Origin: Dipylidium caninum
Taxonomy: Eukaryota > Platyhelminthes > Cestoda > Cyclophyllidea > Dipylidiidae
Assembly (NCBI GenBank): GCA_017562135.1
Contig: QEYB01001046.1
Coordinates: forward strand, 4,154,001-4,218,000
Reading direction: 5' to 3'
DNA: 64,000 bases
Below are positions 62,801 to 64,000 of this stretch, piece after piece. A program made the translations under genes and the position numbers. The first letter of the stretch is position 1. The number at the start of each line of letters is the position of its first letter. The notes under the pieces were generated by a model. It ran no database searches, had not been told where the DNA came from, and saw nothing but the letters and a program-made list of their open reading frames with translations.

Positions 62801-64000
62801 TCCTCTCCGACCAGATCTGACTAACCCTTCGCCGTCATAACACCCGCTGTAGGCCTGCTAGGCCGATGACTTGTAGGCTCCTCCAATGCACAGAATACAA
62901 ATAATTAATTTTGAGGAAGCGTGTGGCTCCGTGCGCATTCTGGTAAACGAAGACAAATTCAACTGAAAGAGTAGATTGCATGTGACCTACGGTGTGTGGG
63001 TTTGTGTCGATCGGGGGTGGAATTCTTGATGCGCACATCGGTGGAATTTACCTGTTTCGCAAGAACATTCAATGTCATGCTGTAGTGGTGTGCAGCCCTC
63101 ACAACATGCTCACACGTTGGCAGAATGTGAGCATGTAAGTCGTCTTCCTGCATTCTCTTCCCAACTTTCGTTTGCAAAATACAAACTTTGCAATACGCGC
63201 AGACCTTTTCCATGCAGAATCAGCACGATCAGTTCATTTACTGAACGAATACATCCTCTGAAGGCGATCGACTCTCCTCGTGTCCACCGTTTCCCATTCC
63301 ACCGCCCCTGGCCCCCGGCTTCCTTCTTGCTTTCAAGTCGAGTGGATAGAAGTCAACGCCTTCCCTTCCGCCTCGCCGACAAATTCATTATCTTTCCCGC
63401 TATATTTTCAATGAACTAAGTGGATGGCACACACCTCAGCCGCCGCCCTCCATTGTTTCGAATGTTAGAACAGTCGCGATTTTCGCACGAAGACGCTGCT
63501 TCTGCCTAACGTGCTAATGCGGCTTTGTGATTACCTCCGATCCACTGCGCTCCACTTCACTTAGGTATCCTGGTAGCTATAAAAATCAGGGGAAAGCGCG
63601 AATGGAGTGCACATGGTGACAGTAGACAAGTCTCAGTGGTGTGCTGCCTCTTCGACCTGACAACTGCCATGTCTTCTTTGAGCAGAGCCATGTGTCTATG
63701 ATATACCTGCACACTCGCTCACGTCTCCCAGCACTTGCGAGTTAGTGCACGCGCGAGGGAGAACAGGTCCTGCATCACGGACCATCTCCAGTCAGACATG
63801 CCATTACTTCGCCGCTTCTATTCAGTCCTTCCATAGCTGACTCTCACCGTCCAAATTCCATCACCCTCATAAGTAAAACTAACATCTTAAGGACATTTTG
63901 CATTAGAAGCTGTTGAAACGGTTGGGAACTCGGAAAAACTGACTGCCCAAACGACGTTCGTTCCTTCAAGGTGAACGGAAGCCACTTATGGTTGTGTCCC
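56821..64000. other. Right flank without a recognisable gene
   Basis: About 7.2 kb. The first part is AT-rich like the gene block; from about 59-60 kb it becomes GC-richer, like the left flank. Open frames are short and show no family features or splice-consistent chains. The 82-codon + frame at 58555 and the 89-codon + frame at 61213 were considered and not recognised. It may hold the ALDH4A1 promoter, and otherwise nothing I can name. Confidence 0.55.

Noticed and set aside
63578..63585. TATAAAAA near the right edge, and a similar TATATAAAG at 8747-8755, as core promoters
   Set aside because: No initiator at the right spacing and no gene begins downstream within the visible sequence.

Overview
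The window is animal nuclear DNA. The genes are intron-split, with GT-AG introns (and probably a few GC-AG ones), and every recognised protein belongs to a conserved animal family. Many introns are 34-50 nt, and a splice acceptor sits just upstream of nearly every start codon. I infer a parasitic flatworm, most likely a tapeworm, but there is no species-level marker in the sequence and I could run no search.

Layout. About 1-20.9 kb is GC-rich DNA with microsatellites and G-runs in which I find no supportable gene. About 20.9-56 kb is AT-richer and holds seven genes: syntaxin-6 (-, 20927-25564), mitochondrial ATP synthase subunit e (+, 27270-27533), an LRRFIP-type flightless-interacting coiled-coil protein (-, 28351-34632), misato/DML1/MSTO1 (+, 36429-38793), a TACC centrosomal protein (-, 39067-43903), the transcription-elongation/splicing factor TCERG1/CA150 (-, 44600-50746) and delta-1-pyrroline-5-carboxylate dehydrogenase ALDH4A1 (-, 52180 to at least 55926). 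From about 57 kb to the end the DNA becomes GC-rich again and I see no gene.

Exon models were built by reading splice sites, requiring reading-frame phase to match at each junction, and comparing with remembered features of each family. Six of the seven models close as one open frame from start to stop: syntaxin-6 278 aa, ATP5ME 87 aa, LRRFIP 426 aa, MSTO1 526 aa, TACC 801 aa, TCERG1 1151 aa. For ALDH4A1 only the small first exon, carrying the targeting peptide, is uncertain.

The genes do not form one pathway. They are housekeeping genes: Golgi/endosome membrane fusion, ATP synthase dimerisation, actin/Wnt-linked scaffolding, mitochondrial shape, spindle microtubules, transcription-coupled splicing and proline breakdown. 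Three of the seven (ATP5ME, MSTO1, ALDH4A1) act in or on mitochondria. I found no CRISPR array, tRNA, rRNA, intact mobile element or clearly new system. The most notable points are structural: splice acceptors abutting start codons (trans-splicing or 5'UTR introns), candidate GC-AG introns, a possible 21-nt microexon worth exactly one coiled-coil heptad, and a cluster of tiny introns.
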